Assembly: GCF_008065155.1 (NCBI RefSeq)
Contig: NZ_CP042819.1
Coordinates: 2,972,501 to 3,036,500 of the forward strand
Direction: 5' to 3'
Length of the DNA: 64,000 nt
From: Octadecabacter sp. SW4
Lineage (GTDB): Bacteria; Pseudomonadota; Alphaproteobacteria; Rhodobacterales; Rhodobacteraceae
Shown: positions 25,491-35,656 of the stretch, in pieces
How positions within the stretch are numbered: position 1 is the first letter of the stretch
How the letters are laid out: every line of letters starts with the position of its first letter
Notes under the pieces: generated by a model
What the model saw: only the letters and a program-made list of their open reading frames with translations
What the model was told of the DNA's origin: nothing
Databases searched by the model: none
Program-made: the position numbers and the translations under genes

Positions 25491-26042
25491 GTGGCCAAGA
25501 CTGAACAACCCGACCGCACGATATGGGTCGCCCAACTTGCGGCAATCCGCGACAAGCAGGATGAACAGGCATTCGCCGAGGTGTTCCAGCATTTCGCGCC
25601 GCGCGTGAAGGGGTTTTTGATAAAGTCCGGAGCAAGCGCCGAGCTTGCCGAGGAATGCACGCAGGACGTCATGGCGACCCTGTGGCGAAAGGCGCATATG
25701 TTCGATCCGACCCGCGCAAGCGTGTCCACATGGATTTTTACGATCGCCCGAAACCGCAAGATCGACCTTCTGCGCAAACAACGCCGCCCCGAGCCGGAGG
25801 ATCTGACTTGGGGCCCCGAAGCAGAGCCCGACCAGGAAGATGTGCTGGCCCTGCAACAAGACACCGAACGGTTGGGTGCCGCCCTTGCGGCCCTGCCCGA
25901 AAAGCAACGTAACCTGATCGAGCGCGCCTATTTCGGCGACTTGACGCACAGTGAAATTGCACAGGAAACCGGTCTGCCTCTGGGCACGATCAAATCGCGG
26001 ATTAGATTGGCGCTGGACCGACTGCGCCACACGATGAAATGA
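25491..26042 (+). CDS. rpoE: RpoE, ECF sigma factor of the singlet-oxygen response
   Basis: Sigma region 2 (FQHFAPRVKGFLIKSG...AEECTQDVMATLWRKAHMFDP) and region 4 (LPEKQRNLIERAYFGDLTHSEIAQETGLPLGTIKSRI) are complete. I chose the GTG at 25491, preceded by GGAGGGG, giving 183 residues, the usual size; earlier in-frame ATGs at 25386 and 25392 would add an unrelated tail. The stop overlaps chrR in ATGA. Its neighbours identify it as the photo-oxidative stress sigma factor rather than an envelope-stress one. Confidence 0.93.
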   Translation: MAKTEQPDRTIWVAQLAAIRDKQDEQAFAEVFQHFAPRVKGFLIKSGASAELAEECTQDVMATLWRKAHMFDPTRASVSTWIFTIARNRKIDLLRKQRRPEPEDLTWGPEAEPDQEDVLALQQDTERLGAALAALPEKQRNLIERAYFGDLTHSEIAQETGLPLGTIKSRIRLALDRLRHTMK

Positions 26043-26701
26043 AGATGGATATGACCGAGATCAAACATCACCTTACCGACGCCCTTTTGATGGGCTATTC
26101 GGCTGGCTCCCTCCCCGAGGCATTCAACCTCGTGGTCGCCACGCATATCTCGCTGTGTGACGAATGCCGTGCGCGGATGCACGAATTTGACGCAGTCGGT
26201 GGCGAGGTCATGGAGATGACGTCCAGCGATATGGGTGACGATGCCTTGGCAGCAACCCTCGCACTGATCCGTCAGGACAAGACTTTCGAAACGTCTCCCG
26301 CCCTGCCAGCCAAACATGATGGCATTTTCCCTGCGCCTCTGCGGGATTACACCGGTGGCGACCTAAGTGCGGTGAAATGGCGCAAGATCGGTGGTGGCGT
26401 GTCACAGGCGATCCTGAAAACCGACAAAAGCGCGTCTGTGCGCCTGCTCCGCATCCCCGCCGGCACCGCTGTGCCCGACCACGGGCATCGCGGGACAGAA
26501 CTCACACTGGTGCTGCAAGGCGCGTTTCGCGATGAAAGCGACCGGTTCGGCAAAGGCGACATTGAAGTCGCGAACGAAGAAATGGTGCACACACCCGTGG
26601 CCGAAGAAGGGTTGGATTGCATCTGCCTTGCAGCAACCGATGCGCCGCTGCGTTTTAACAGCTTGATTCCGCGCCTCGCCCAGCCTTTCTTGCGAATTTA
26701 A
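26039..26701 (+). CDS. chrR: ChrR, zinc-binding cupin anti-sigma factor
   Basis: ChrR holds RpoE inactive until singlet oxygen is sensed. The N-terminal anti-sigma domain keeps the zinc ligands, an early His and the HISLCDEC motif. The C-terminal half is a cupin with PDHGHRGTELTLVLQG and a later His in EMVHTPVAEEG. Length (220) matches the family. The start overlaps the rpoE stop by four bases, which fits a one-to-one partner stoichiometry. Confidence 0.93.
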   Translation: MKMDMTEIKHHLTDALLMGYSAGSLPEAFNLVVATHISLCDECRARMHEFDAVGGEVMEMTSSDMGDDALAATLALIRQDKTFETSPALPAKHDGIFPAPLRDYTGGDLSAVKWRKIGGGVSQAILKTDKSASVRLLRIPAGTAVPDHGHRGTELTLVLQGAFRDESDRFGKGDIEVANEEMVHTPVAEEGLDCICLAATDAPLRFNSLIPRLAQPFLRI

Positions 26702-26705
26702 ACGC

Positions 26706-27095
26706 TCAGTCCCAGGCCAGTGGCAAATATTGCGCGCCGCGCTTCATGTAGCCACTGCCGCCCGGGGACAGGTAAAACGCGCGATTGGCATATGCGCCTG
26801 TCACCACATCCCATTCGGCGCCATCCTGCAAATGCCCGGCCCGTCCGCCCGGGCCACCGGCGCATATATGCGTGTCGCCACGGCAGGGATACAGGGAATA
26901 GGTGCGCAGCGCATCCTGTTCCGTCACGACGATTGAAACCGGTCCCTCGGCAAAGGGCTGCATATCGCTGGTGCTGGCAATCTGTCGCGCCACAACGCGT
27001 TCGATATTGCCATACTCAAGCTGGGAAGCGTCAAAGCCTTCACTACATCCCGCCAAGATCAGAGCGCCCAAGATACCGGCTGCACGTTTTTGCAT
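26706..27095 (-). CDS. Small lipoprotein of unknown function
   Basis: The 129-residue product has a lipoprotein signal peptide with lipobox LAGC, so it should be lipid-anchored at the cysteine near residue 17. The mature part includes a pair of cysteines in YPCRGDTHICAGG that may form a disulfide. I recognise no family. It converges on chrR with a four-base gap and is 61 bases downstream of rmuC in the same direction. Confidence 0.75.
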   Translation of the reverse strand: MQKRAAGILGALILAGCSEGFDASQLEYGNIERVVARQIASTSDMQPFAEGPVSIVVTEQDALRTYSLYPCRGDTHICAGGPGGRAGHLQDGAEWDVVTGAYANRAFYLSPGGSGYMKRGAQYLPLAWD

Positions 27096-27156
27096 GATCA
27101 ATCCCCTGTCTGTTGACCCTAGGCTAGCGTTCACCCCGCGTCACCGCAACGCCTGA

Positions 27157-28386
27157 TCACGGCTTGGGCGGGGTAAGCGGCACCACGTTGGGTGTGTCAT
27201 CATCGGGCGCAAGTTCTTCGAAATCAAAGTTGTCAAGACGGTCGGCGCGTTTGCCCGCCCGCGTGCTGGCCGTGAGAATCCCCCCCACATCATCCCCGGC
27301 CTGCCGCAAATGCACCTCAAGCTTGCCTGCCTTTTCACCGATGATTTCCACATCACGGTGCAGTTGTTTCAACGCCTTGCGGATCGTGCCAGCCTGTTCC
27401 CGCATGCGCGCATCCTTCAGGATCGCGCGCATGGTGTTCAGCGTGGCCATGCACGTGGTCGGCGACACGATCCAGACCCGCGCATCAAACCCCTCGCGTA
27501 CGATATGAGGCAATCGGGCGTGCAGTTCGGCATAAACTGCCTCGGAGGGCAGGAACATCAGCGCGCCATCGGCCGTTTCACCTTCGATGATGTATTTCTC
27601 GGAGATTGCCCTGATATGCACGCGCACCGCCGCGCCCAGCGTTTTCAAGGCACGATCCTGCGCCTCGCGCCCGTCCGCCCGCAGGTATTCCTCGTAGGCT
27701 TCAAGCGGGAACTTGGCATCAATCACGATTGGCCCCGGCGGATTGGGCAGGTGGATCAGACAGTCGGCACGCTTGCCGTTGGATAGGGTTGCCTGCAGCG
27801 CGTAGCTGTCGGACGGCAGCGCCTTGCGCACGATATCGGACAGTTGGATTTCCCCGAACGCGCCGCGCGTTTGTTTATTGCTCAGAATATCCTGCAAAGA
27901 CAGAACATCACCCGACAGCTTGGTGATATTGTCCTGCGCCTTATCGATGGTCGCGAGGCGTTCCTGCAATTCTGTCAGGCTTTTGGTGGTCTTTTCCGAA
28001 CTACCATGCAGGCTTTCCTTCATGCGTTCCTGCATTTCCACCATAGCACGCTGCGACCGCGCGATGTTTTCGGCCAGCCGTTCGTTCACGTGCAGCTTGA
28101 CCTCGCCCATCTGGCGGGTAACGTTTTCCGACACTTTGGCCTGCGTTTCGCTGACCTGCAAAAGGCTACCGGACAATTGCTGCTGCCCCTGTCCCAGCGT
28201 CTGCACATCCATGTTCAACCGCCCGACCTGTTGTGCGACCTCGGCGACCGAACGCGCCTGCGCACCCGCACGGCGCACCGAGACAATCAACAGGATCACG
28301 ACCAGCGCCGCGACGACAAGGCCAAACAACACCAGCAGTGTCGCCGGATCGCCAAGGTCATACATGGTATCGCCAATCGTGATCAT
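27157..28386 (-). CDS. rmuC: RmuC family DNA recombination protein
   Basis: An N-terminal transmembrane segment (about 16-37) is followed by a long coiled coil to residue 150 and the RmuC domain, with [34 protein letters not shown] and the [10 protein letters not shown] block. RmuC restrains rearrangements at inverted repeats and is a predicted nuclease. The ATG overlaps the mutL stop (ATGA), so the two repair genes are coupled. Confidence 0.94.
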   Translation of the reverse strand: MITIGDTMYDLGDPATLLVLFGLVVAALVVILLIVSVRRAGAQARSVAEVAQQVGRLNMDVQTLGQGQQQLSGSLLQVSETQAKVSENVTRQMGEVKLHVNERLAENIARSQRAMVEMQERMKESLHGSSEKTTKSLTELQERLATIDKAQDNITKLSGDVLSLQDILSNKQTRGAFGEIQLSDIVRKALPSDSYALQATLSNGKRADCLIHLPNPPGPIVIDAKFPLEAYEEYLRADGREAQDRALKTLGAAVRVHIRAISEKYIIEGETADGALMFLPSEAVYAELHARLPHIVREGFDARVWIVSPTTCMATLNTMRAILKDARMREQAGTIRKALKQLHRDVEIIGEKAGKLEVHLRQAGDDVGGILTASTRAGKRADRLDNFDFEELAPDDDTPNVVPLTPPKP

Positions 28387-30188
28387 GTGCGTCCAAACAG
28401 CCTTTCAATGTCGGAAAGTTTCAGTTCAACATAGGTCGGGCGTCCATGATTGCACTGGCCGGAGTGGGGTGTGGCCTCCATCTCGCGCAGCAGGGCGTTC
28501 ATTTCCTCGGCGCGCATCAACCGGCCCGACCGGATCGACCCGTGGCAGGCCACGCGGCTCAGGATCGCCTCGATCTTGGCCTGCACCGACTGGCTGTCGC
28601 CCAAATCGGCCAGTTCGTCCAGCACATCTCGCAACATCGCCTCGGCGTTGACCTCACCCAGAATCGCAGGGGTTTCGCGCACCGCAATCGCCCCGCCGCC
28701 AAAAGGCTCGATCACCAGGCCAAGGCGCGCCAGATCGTCGGCCAGATCCAGCAAAAGCGCGGCGTCGCTGTCGGACAGCTCGACGATCTCGGGGATCAGC
28801 AGCGCCTGCGCCGCCACCCCATTCTCTGCCATCTGGCGTTTCAGTTTTTCATAGACCAGCCGTTCATGCGCCGCATGCTGATCGACGATCACGATACCGG
28901 TTTCGGTTTGGGCGATGACATAATTCTCGTGTACTTGCGCGCGGGCGGCCCCCAGCGGCAGATGCGCGGTCTCGACCACCTGTGAGGCCGGTTCAAACCG
29001 GGCCGAAGGCGCGTCCATTTCCGCAAATCCCGGTGTGGGCCGCGTGAAACCCTGTGACGGACGGTCCATCTGATACACGCGGCCCTGTTCAGGTTGCATC
29101 GCCCCCAGGGTCGCGCCTGCCACGGTCGTCGATGCACGATGTCCAGCACCCGCAAGCGCGTGACGCAAACCGCTGACGATCAGCCCGCGCACGGTGGCGG
29201 GATCACGAAACCGGACTTCGGATTTGGCGGGATGCACGTTCACGTCAACCATATGTGGATCGCAATCCACAAACAGCACCGCTGCGGGGTGACGGTCACG
29301 CGACAGGAAATCCATGTAGGCCCCGCGCAGCGCACCAATCAGCAATTTATCCCGCACTGGGCGGCCATTGACGAACAAGAATTGCTGCACGGCAGACCCG
29401 CGCGAATAGGTCGGCAGGGCGGCGTATCCGGTCAGGTGGAACCCGTCGCGTTCTGCATCAATCGCCAGCGCATTATCGGAAAAATCGCGGCCCAGCACGC
29501 TGGCCAGCCGCCCATGTAGCGCATCAAACATATCGCCGCTTTCGGGGTCGGCGCGAAAGGTCACCCGCCCTTCGCCACCGCCCGACACATCACGCAGGGT
29601 GAACCCGACAAAGGGCTCGGCCATCGCAAGGCGCTTGACGACATCACCGATCGCCTGCGCCTCGGCCCGATCCGTGCGCAGGAATTTCAGACGCGCGGGC
29701 GTGGCATAGAACAGATCGCGCAATTCCACGACAGTGCCGTTTGACAGCGCAGCGGGGCGCACGGCCTCGGTTTTGCCGCCATTTACCTGAATAACCGCTG
29801 CATCTTCCCCCGCCACACGGCTGGTGATCGACAAACGGCCCACTGCGCCCAGTGACGGCAAGGCCTCGCCTCGGAATCCGAACGAGTGGATATTGAGCAG
29901 GTCCGAGCCGTCGATCTTTGACGTGGCATGGCGCGACATGGCCAGCGGCAAATCGCCCGGCGCGATGCCGCAGCCATCGTCGGTAACGCGGATCAGGGTC
30001 TTGCCCCCATCGGCCACGGCAATATCAATCCGTCTGGCCCCCGCATCTATCGCATTTTCCACCAATTCCTTGACGGCCGACGCAGGGCTTTCCACGACTT
30101 CACCTGCTGCAATCCGGTTGATCGCGGAATCGTCAAGCTGTCGAATAACTGGGCGGTTTTCGCCTATCTTGGGGTCAGGAATGGCCAT
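28383..30188 (-). CDS. mutL: MutL mismatch repair protein
   Basis: The GHKL ATPase signatures are present: [17 protein letters not shown], and [12 protein letters not shown]. The C-terminal dimerisation domain contains [13 protein letters not shown] and ends with [10 protein letters not shown] and NHGRPT. No clear DQHAxxExxxE-type endonuclease site beyond [12 protein letters not shown] is evaluated here; that motif is in fact present, in line with an endonuclease-type MutL as expected where MutH is absent. Length 601 is normal. Confidence 0.95.
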   Translation of the reverse strand: MAIPDPKIGENRPVIRQLDDSAINRIAAGEVVESPASAVKELVENAIDAGARRIDIAVADGGKTLIRVTDDGCGIAPGDLPLAMSRHATSKIDGSDLLNIHSFGFRGEALPSLGAVGRLSITSRVAGEDAAVIQVNGGKTEAVRPAALSNGTVVELRDLFYATPARLKFLRTDRAEAQAIGDVVKRLAMAEPFVGFTLRDVSGGGEGRVTFRADPESGDMFDALHGRLASVLGRDFSDNALAIDAERDGFHLTGYAALPTYSRGSAVQQFLFVNGRPVRDKLLIGALRGAYMDFLSRDRHPAAVLFVDCDPHMVDVNVHPAKSEVRFRDPATVRGLIVSGLRHALAGAGHRASTTVAGATLGAMQPEQGRVYQMDRPSQGFTRPTPGFAEMDAPSARFEPASQVVETAHLPLGAARAQVHENYVIAQTETGIVIVDQHAAHERLVYEKLKRQMAENGVAAQALLIPEIVELSDSDAALLLDLADDLARLGLVIEPFGGGAIAVRETPAILGEVNAEAMLRDVLDELADLGDSQSVQAKIEAILSRVACHGSIRSGRLMRAEEMNALLREMEATPHSGQCNHGRPTYVELKLSDIERLFGRT

Positions 30189-30241
30189 ACCCCAACGGAT
30201 AGCGCAGTGCGCGCGATTCTGACAGGGGGTTTTGTGTCCGC

Positions 30242-31552
30242 CTAGTTCGTATTCTCAACGCCCACAGGTTGCCCGACTACGACAAAATGCAAGTCTTCGG
30301 GGCGCAGCAATTCCCGGGCCACGCGGTTGATCTCGTCCAAAGTCACCGCATTCACATAGTCGTTGCGATTGACCACATAGTCCGGCGGCAGGCCCGTCAT
30401 CTGCATGCCCACCAGAATATCGGCAATCGGCGCATTTCCGTCAAACCGCAACGGATAGGCCCCCGTGAGAAACGTTTTGGCGGCGTCCAGCTCTTGTGCG
30501 GTGACGCCCTCGGTCGCCATACGCGCCCATTCATCACGGATCACGGCAATTGCCTCGCCGATCCGATCATTGCCCGAAGCGACCGACCCAACCATCATTT
30601 CAGCGTAATCCTTGGGGACAAGATAGGTATAGACGCCATAGGTCAGACCGCGCTTTTCACGCACTTCGGTCATCAGGCGGCTTTCGAAACTGCCGCCCCC
30701 AAGAATGGTATTCAAGATATAGGCGGCAAAGAAATCTTCGTCGTCCCGCTTGATGCCTTGTTGACCAAAATAGGCGACAGATTGCGGCGTCTCGAACGGC
30801 ACCACGGTTACACCACCCGCAAGGCCAAAGGGCACATCATCTGGCAGCGGCGCGTCTGCTTGGGGCAAATTGCCCAGAAGATCGTCCAGCAACACGCCCA
30901 GTTCATCCGCCGAAATATCGCCCACCGCGCCCACGTAAACGCGATCGCGGGTCAGGACATTGCGGTGCGCCGCAATCAGATCGTCGCGGGTCAGCGCCGC
31001 AATACTCTCGGCGGTGCCAGTCAGGGAAGACCCATAAGGATGGTCGCCAAAGGCCGCCGCATCAAAGGCCGCTCCGGCGATCCGGTTGGGGTTCTTTTCG
31101 TCGCTGGCAATGATCGACTGCACCTGCGCACGGACACGCTCCACGGCATCATCGTCAAATGTCGGGTCGATCAACGCGCTGCGCAACAACGCCAAGGCCT
31201 CGTCACGGTTTTCGGTCAGAACGCGGGCGGAGACCGAAAAACTGTCATCATATATGTCAAACCCGAAAGACGCGGCCAGTCCTTCGCGGGCGGTTTGGAA
31301 CGTGCGGGCATCCATGTCGCCCGATCCTTCCTCAAGCAGGCCTGTCATCAGGTTTGCAGCGCCGCGTTTACCTGCGACATCCAGCGAGGCACCGCCCTTG
31401 ATCCGGATTTCCAGTGCAAGAAACGGGATCGAACGATCTTCCACAAGCCAGGCATTGATACCACCGGGCGATGTCACTTCCTGAATTTCGACTTGGGCCT
31501 GCGCAGAGACAGCGACGACAGAAAAAAGGGCGGCAAATATAAAACGGATCAT
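30242..31552 (-). CDS. M16 peptidase family protein, catalytically inactive subunit
   Basis: A signal peptide ending AQAQ directs the 436-residue protein to the periplasm. The inverzincin HxxEH motif is replaced at the corresponding place by [10 protein letters not shown] (residues 67-76), so it cannot bind zinc in the usual way. It ends with the M16 C-terminal domain. The start overlaps the stop of the active M16 gene by four bases, matching the alpha/beta partner arrangement of processing peptidases. Confidence 0.9.
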   Translation of the reverse strand: MIRFIFAALFSVVAVSAQAQVEIQEVTSPGGINAWLVEDRSIPFLALEIRIKGGASLDVAGKRGAANLMTGLLEEGSGDMDARTFQTAREGLAASFGFDIYDDSFSVSARVLTENRDEALALLRSALIDPTFDDDAVERVRAQVQSIIASDEKNPNRIAGAAFDAAAFGDHPYGSSLTGTAESIAALTRDDLIAAHRNVLTRDRVYVGAVGDISADELGVLLDDLLGNLPQADAPLPDDVPFGLAGGVTVVPFETPQSVAYFGQQGIKRDDEDFFAAYILNTILGGGSFESRLMTEVREKRGLTYGVYTYLVPKDYAEMMVGSVASGNDRIGEAIAVIRDEWARMATEGVTAQELDAAKTFLTGAYPLRFDGNAPIADILVGMQMTGLPPDYVVNRNDYVNAVTLDEINRVARELLRPEDLHFVVVGQPVGVENTN

Positions 31553-32883
31553 TGGGTCAACGCCTCGCGGTTGGGAATGACCCAGCCCGTGACGGACTGT
31601 TTGCGGTCAAGAACTTTGGCGGCAACAGCCATGATATCGTCGGCTGTGACGGCCTGCAAAATATCGGGCCAGTCCTGCACATCCTGCACGGTCAACCCTT
31701 GGGTCAGGGCCGCACCATACCGGTTGGCGATACCTTCGACATTGTCGCGCGCATAAATCTCGGATGCGCGAAACTGGGTGCGCAGACGCTCAAGCTGATC
31801 GGGGTCCACGCCCGTTTCCATAAAGGCAGCAATCGCCGCGTCCATCGCATCTTCGCTGTCTTGCAACGACACGCCCACCGCAGGCACAACGGTGATCCCA
31901 AAGGTGGTGTCATCCAGGCTGCTCGCATCATATCCGGCACCTGTGTAAACGGCTGTCTGCGTGTCAAACTGCAACGCTTCGCCCAGCACCGAGGTAAATG
32001 ACGATCCTCCAATGATATCAGCAAGATAAACCAGCGCGGCTGCGTCCTCTTGAGCGCCGCTGTCACGCTCGGGGGCCAGATAGCTACGGGTGATATAGGG
32101 CTGCGCCACGCGCGGGTCTTCAAAGATCAGACGGCGTTCGGCGTTTTGCGGTGGTTCCTCGGGGCGCAGGCGCTCGGGCAGGTCTGGCTCGGCGGGAATC
32201 ACCCCGTAATATTGCTCGGCCAGTGCCAGAACCTCGTCGGGCTGGACATCGCCTGCAACGACCAGAATCGCGTTGTTGGGCGAATAATAGAGGTCATAGA
32301 AATCAAGCGCATCCTGCAGGCTCAGGTCCTCCATCTCGTGACGCCAGCCGATGATCGGCACCCCATAACGATGGTTCATATACTGGGCCGCGCGCATCTG
32401 TTCACGGGCCAGTGCACCTGCGTTGTTGTCAGTGCGCTGCGCGCGTTCTTCAAGGACAACATTGCGTTCTGTCTCAATGTCGGCCTCGGTGATGCGCAGA
32501 TTGTTCATGCGGTCACTTTCCATCCGCATCATCAGCTCAAGCCGGTCCGCCGCCACACGCTGGTAGTAGGCGGTGTAATCATAGCTGGTAAAGGCATTGT
32601 CACTGCCACCGTTGGCGGCCACGGTCGCCGACATCTCGCCGCTCGCCATGTTTTCAGTCTCTTTGAACAACAGGTGTTCTAGAAAATGCGCCACACCGGA
32701 TGCGCCCACCGGTTCATCGGCTGACCCGATCCGATACCAGACCATCTGCACGACAACGGGGGCGCGATGATCCTCGATCACAACGACATCCATGCCGTTA
32801 TCAAGTGTATAGGTGGTGACTTCCTGAGCATAGAGCGCAGAGCTGGTCAGCAGGGCAAAAACGGCGGTCAAAGCGCGCAACAT
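31549..32883 (-). CDS. M16 zinc peptidase, active subunit
   Basis: The protein has a signal peptide (to about ALYAQ) and the zinc-binding HFLEH motif near residue 66-70, with the downstream glutamate region RNVVLEERAQRTDN. R/Y motifs of the M16 C-terminal domain (FGITVVPAVG) follow. Substrates are unknown; family members degrade signal peptides or processing fragments. The ATG at 32883 is preceded by AGGA; a TTG two codons earlier is less likely. Confidence 0.92.
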   Translation of the reverse strand: MLRALTAVFALLTSSALYAQEVTTYTLDNGMDVVVIEDHRAPVVVQMVWYRIGSADEPVGASGVAHFLEHLLFKETENMASGEMSATVAANGGSDNAFTSYDYTAYYQRVAADRLELMMRMESDRMNNLRITEADIETERNVVLEERAQRTDNNAGALAREQMRAAQYMNHRYGVPIIGWRHEMEDLSLQDALDFYDLYYSPNNAILVVAGDVQPDEVLALAEQYYGVIPAEPDLPERLRPEEPPQNAERRLIFEDPRVAQPYITRSYLAPERDSGAQEDAAALVYLADIIGGSSFTSVLGEALQFDTQTAVYTGAGYDASSLDDTTFGITVVPAVGVSLQDSEDAMDAAIAAFMETGVDPDQLERLRTQFRASEIYARDNVEGIANRYGAALTQGLTVQDVQDWPDILQAVTADDIMAVAAKVLDRKQSVTGWVIPNREALTQ

Positions 32884-32967
32884 CGGCAATTCCTATCAAT
32901 GACGTTGCCCGTAACTTACGCTGGTTCTCGCCCGCTTCAAGTCGGCAAACGCTTATGTGAAAAGGCG

Positions 32968-33480
32968 TTAGGGCGCGGGCGGTGCGGTGGGTGTTGCAAC
33001 GCCAAGATTACGGAACCGCGTGAGTTCGCTGTAGGCATCTAAGGCCTGCGCGGCATAGGCCTGAAAATAGCGATCACGCCCGCCAAGACCAAGGAACCCG
33101 GCACGCGCGCGACGATTGCGCAACGTTTGGTCTTCGGCAGCGAGCGTGGCGCGGATGTTGGGATCGGTGCCATAGCGGCCAGCGCGAGCCACAAGGGCTG
33201 AATCTGCCGCCGGAATACCGCCCGCACGCGCCGCACTCTCGCGACCACCAAGGGCCACAATCGCATCACCGCCGGGGTTTGGATCAGTCAGGTTCGCACC
33301 GCCCGGGGTGGGCGCGGGCAATGTGCTCAGGCTGTCAGGCAGGGCCAGGGGGCCGACCGGCAGCACGGTAAATTCGTCTGGTCCGCCACTGCTGCTGCGC
33401 AAATCACGCAAGCCACGGTCCCCGCCAGCACAGGCAGAAAGCGTCAAAACAGCAGCCGTTGCAAAGATCATTGCGCGCAT
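32968..33480 (-). CDS. DUF3035 lipoprotein (BamF-like)
   Basis: The signal peptide ends in the lipobox LSACAG, followed by a proline- and glycine-rich mature region with PDEFTVLPVGPLALPDSL, the DUF3035 core. In Caulobacter a protein of this family associates with the outer-membrane BAM complex. It lies between lspA, which matures lipoproteins, and the M16 pair, a common order in alphaproteobacteria. Confidence 0.85.
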   Translation of the reverse strand: MRAMIFATAAVLTLSACAGGDRGLRDLRSSSGGPDEFTVLPVGPLALPDSLSTLPAPTPGGANLTDPNPGGDAIVALGGRESAARAGGIPAADSALVARAGRYGTDPNIRATLAAEDQTLRNRRARAGFLGLGGRDRYFQAYAAQALDAYSELTRFRNLGVATPTAPPAP

Positions 33481-33548
33481 GTTGCGAACCTCATCATCGT
33501 CGGTTTCCCCGCCTGTTTAGCGCAGCTTGGGGGCGGCGTCACGGGTGT

Positions 33549-34016
33549 TCAGGCTTTCTTTTTGCTTTCGCCCGTGAAGATCACAAGGCCAAGTGCGCCG
33601 GCGAAAATCGAGATGTCCGCGACGTTGAACGCATAAGGGTTTTCAAGCCCGCAGCAGGACATGTTCAAAAAGTCGGCCACGGCCCCGTAAATAATCCGGT
33701 CAATCACGTTCCCAAGCGCACCGCCCAGGAGCAAACCGGCAGATACATAGGCCCATTTCCCGACCTTTTCCTTGCGTATCCAATAGATGACCAGCGCCGA
33801 AATCACGACCGCAACACCGATCAGCACCCAGCGCATGTCGGCCCCCGCAAACAGGCCGAAATTCACGCCACGGTTCCAAGCCATCCGCAGGTTCAGTAGC
33901 GGCGGCAGCACGTCAATCGACAACCGCGTTTGCAGATCCAACGGATACAACACGATATATTTGGTCACCTGATCCAACAGGAACACCCAAAATCCCACCC
34001 AAAATGTCAGCCGCAT
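33549..34016 (-). CDS. lspA: Lipoprotein signal peptidase II
   Basis: Four transmembrane segments and the two catalytic aspartates, in GNVIDRIIYG and FNVADISIF, identify LspA. The 155-residue form beginning MRLTFWVGF follows AAAGGAC; the longer in-frame start would add residues absent from the family. It removes signal peptides from lipoproteins such as the DUF3035 product downstream. Confidence 0.95.
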   Translation of the reverse strand: MRLTFWVGFWVFLLDQVTKYIVLYPLDLQTRLSIDVLPPLLNLRMAWNRGVNFGLFAGADMRWVLIGVAVVISALVIYWIRKEKVGKWAYVSAGLLLGGALGNVIDRIIYGAVADFLNMSCCGLENPYAFNVADISIFAGALGLVIFTGESKKKA

Positions 34017-34053
34017 GGCACGTCCTTTCGTCCTGCCCCCCAAGTGGCAGTGA

Positions 34054-35643
34054 TTAGTGCCTAAAGTGGCGCATACCTGTAAAAACCATCGCCAGACCGG
34101 CCTTGTCGGCGGCGGCAATCACTTCGTCGTCGCGCATGGAGCCACCGGGTTGAATAACCGCACTCGCGCCCGCTTCGGCTGCGGTCAACAAACCGTCCGA
34201 GAAAGGAAAGAACGCATCCGACGCCACGACCGACCCGTTGGTCAGCGGCGCGGACAGACCCATCGCCTCGGCCATATCCTGGGCCTTGCGCGCGGCGATG
34301 CGCGTGCTGTCAACGCGGCTCATCTGCCCTGCACCAACGCCCACGGTCGCGCCGTCCTTGACATAGATGATCGCGTTGGATTTGACGTGTTTCGCCACGG
34401 TCCATGCGAACAACAGATCGGCCATTTCGGCCTCGGTCGGCTTTTTCTTGGTCACGACCTTCAGGTCATCCATGCCGATGGCCCCTGTGTCCTTGTCCTG
34501 CACCAGCAAACCTCCCGCAACCTGCTTGTAGGCCCGACCCGGCGCTGTCGGGTCGGCCAAATCGCCAGTCACCAACAAGCGCAGGTTTTTCTTGGCCGCG
34601 AACACGGCGCGGGCATCATCATCAGCGGCAGGCGCAATCACCACCTCGGTGAATATCTGTGCGATTTCTTGGGCTGTCGCCCCGTCAAGCATCTGATTAA
34701 GGGCAATAATCCCGCCAAACGCGCTGGTGCGGTCGCAATCAAATGCACGGGTATAGGCATCTTTCAGCGTGTCGCCACGGGCCACGCCGCAGGGGTTCGC
34801 ATGTTTGATAATCGCGCAGGCAGGGCCATCAGCGGGCGCAAATTCACTGACCAGCTCAAAGGCGGCATCCGTGTCGTTGATGTTGTTATAGGACAGCTCC
34901 TTACCCTGCACCTGCTGTGCCGTGGCAACTCCGGGACGGTCCGACCCGTCCAGATAAAACGCGGCACGCTGATGCGGATTTTCGCCGTAGCGCAGGGTCT
35001 GGGCAAGGGTGCCGGCAAAGGCACGGCGGCGCGGCGTTTCAATGCCAATCGCATCGGCCATCCACGTGGATACAGCCGCATCATAGGCAGCCGTGCGGGC
35101 ATAGGCGCGCTGCGCCAGTTTCTTGCGAAACTTCGGACAGGTCGCTCCATCGTGCTGCGCCATATCACCCAGCAATGTGTCATAATCCTCAACATCGACA
35201 ACGACAGTCACAAAGGCATGATTCTTGGCCGCCGCACGGATCATCGCAGGGCCACCAATGTCGATGTTTTCAATGCAGGTGTCGTAATCGGCCCCCTTGG
35301 CCACGGTTTCCTCGAACGGGTAAAGGTTCACAACCAACAGATCGATCGGGCCGATCCCGTGCTTGTCCATTGCCGCCAAGTGATCACCGTTATCACGCAG
35401 CGCCAGCAAACCGCCATGCACCGCCGGATGCAGGGTTTTGACACGCCCGTCCATCATTTCGGGAAAGCCCGTCACATCCGCCACATCACGCACCGGTAAA
35501 CCAGCATCGCGCAGCGCCTTAGCGCTTCCGCCGGTCGACAGCAATTCAACACCGTAGCCATCCAGCGCACGGGCCAAATCAATCAGACCGGTCTTGTCGG
35601 AAACGGAAAGAAGTGCGCGGCGCACGGGTTGCATATCGGTCAT
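34054..35643 (-). CDS. purH: Bifunctional AICAR transformylase/IMP cyclohydrolase
   Basis: PurH carries out the last two steps of IMP synthesis. The N-terminal MGS-like cyclohydrolase has [26 protein letters not shown] and [13 protein letters not shown]. The transformylase half has KHANPCGVA with the catalytic Lys-His pair. Length 529 is normal. GAGGGGG lies upstream of the ATG. It follows the heparinase-like gene by 13 bases. Confidence 0.97.
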   Translation of the reverse strand: MTDMQPVRRALLSVSDKTGLIDLARALDGYGVELLSTGGSAKALRDAGLPVRDVADVTGFPEMMDGRVKTLHPAVHGGLLALRDNGDHLAAMDKHGIGPIDLLVVNLYPFEETVAKGADYDTCIENIDIGGPAMIRAAAKNHAFVTVVVDVEDYDTLLGDMAQHDGATCPKFRKKLAQRAYARTAAYDAAVSTWMADAIGIETPRRRAFAGTLAQTLRYGENPHQRAAFYLDGSDRPGVATAQQVQGKELSYNNINDTDAAFELVSEFAPADGPACAIIKHANPCGVARGDTLKDAYTRAFDCDRTSAFGGIIALNQMLDGATAQEIAQIFTEVVIAPAADDDARAVFAAKKNLRLLVTGDLADPTAPGRAYKQVAGGLLVQDKDTGAIGMDDLKVVTKKKPTEAEMADLLFAWTVAKHVKSNAIIYVKDGATVGVGAGQMSRVDSTRIAARKAQDMAEAMGLSAPLTNGSVVASDAFFPFSDGLLTAAEAGASAVIQPGGSMRDDEVIAAADKAGLAMVFTGMRHFRH

Positions 35644-35656
35644 TCAGGCGGCCCCC

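Noticed and set aside
34057..35499. Long plus-strand open frame of 480 codons
   Set aside because: It is antisense to purH, whose identity is certain, and the product is rich in His, Arg and Gly as expected for a shadow frame.
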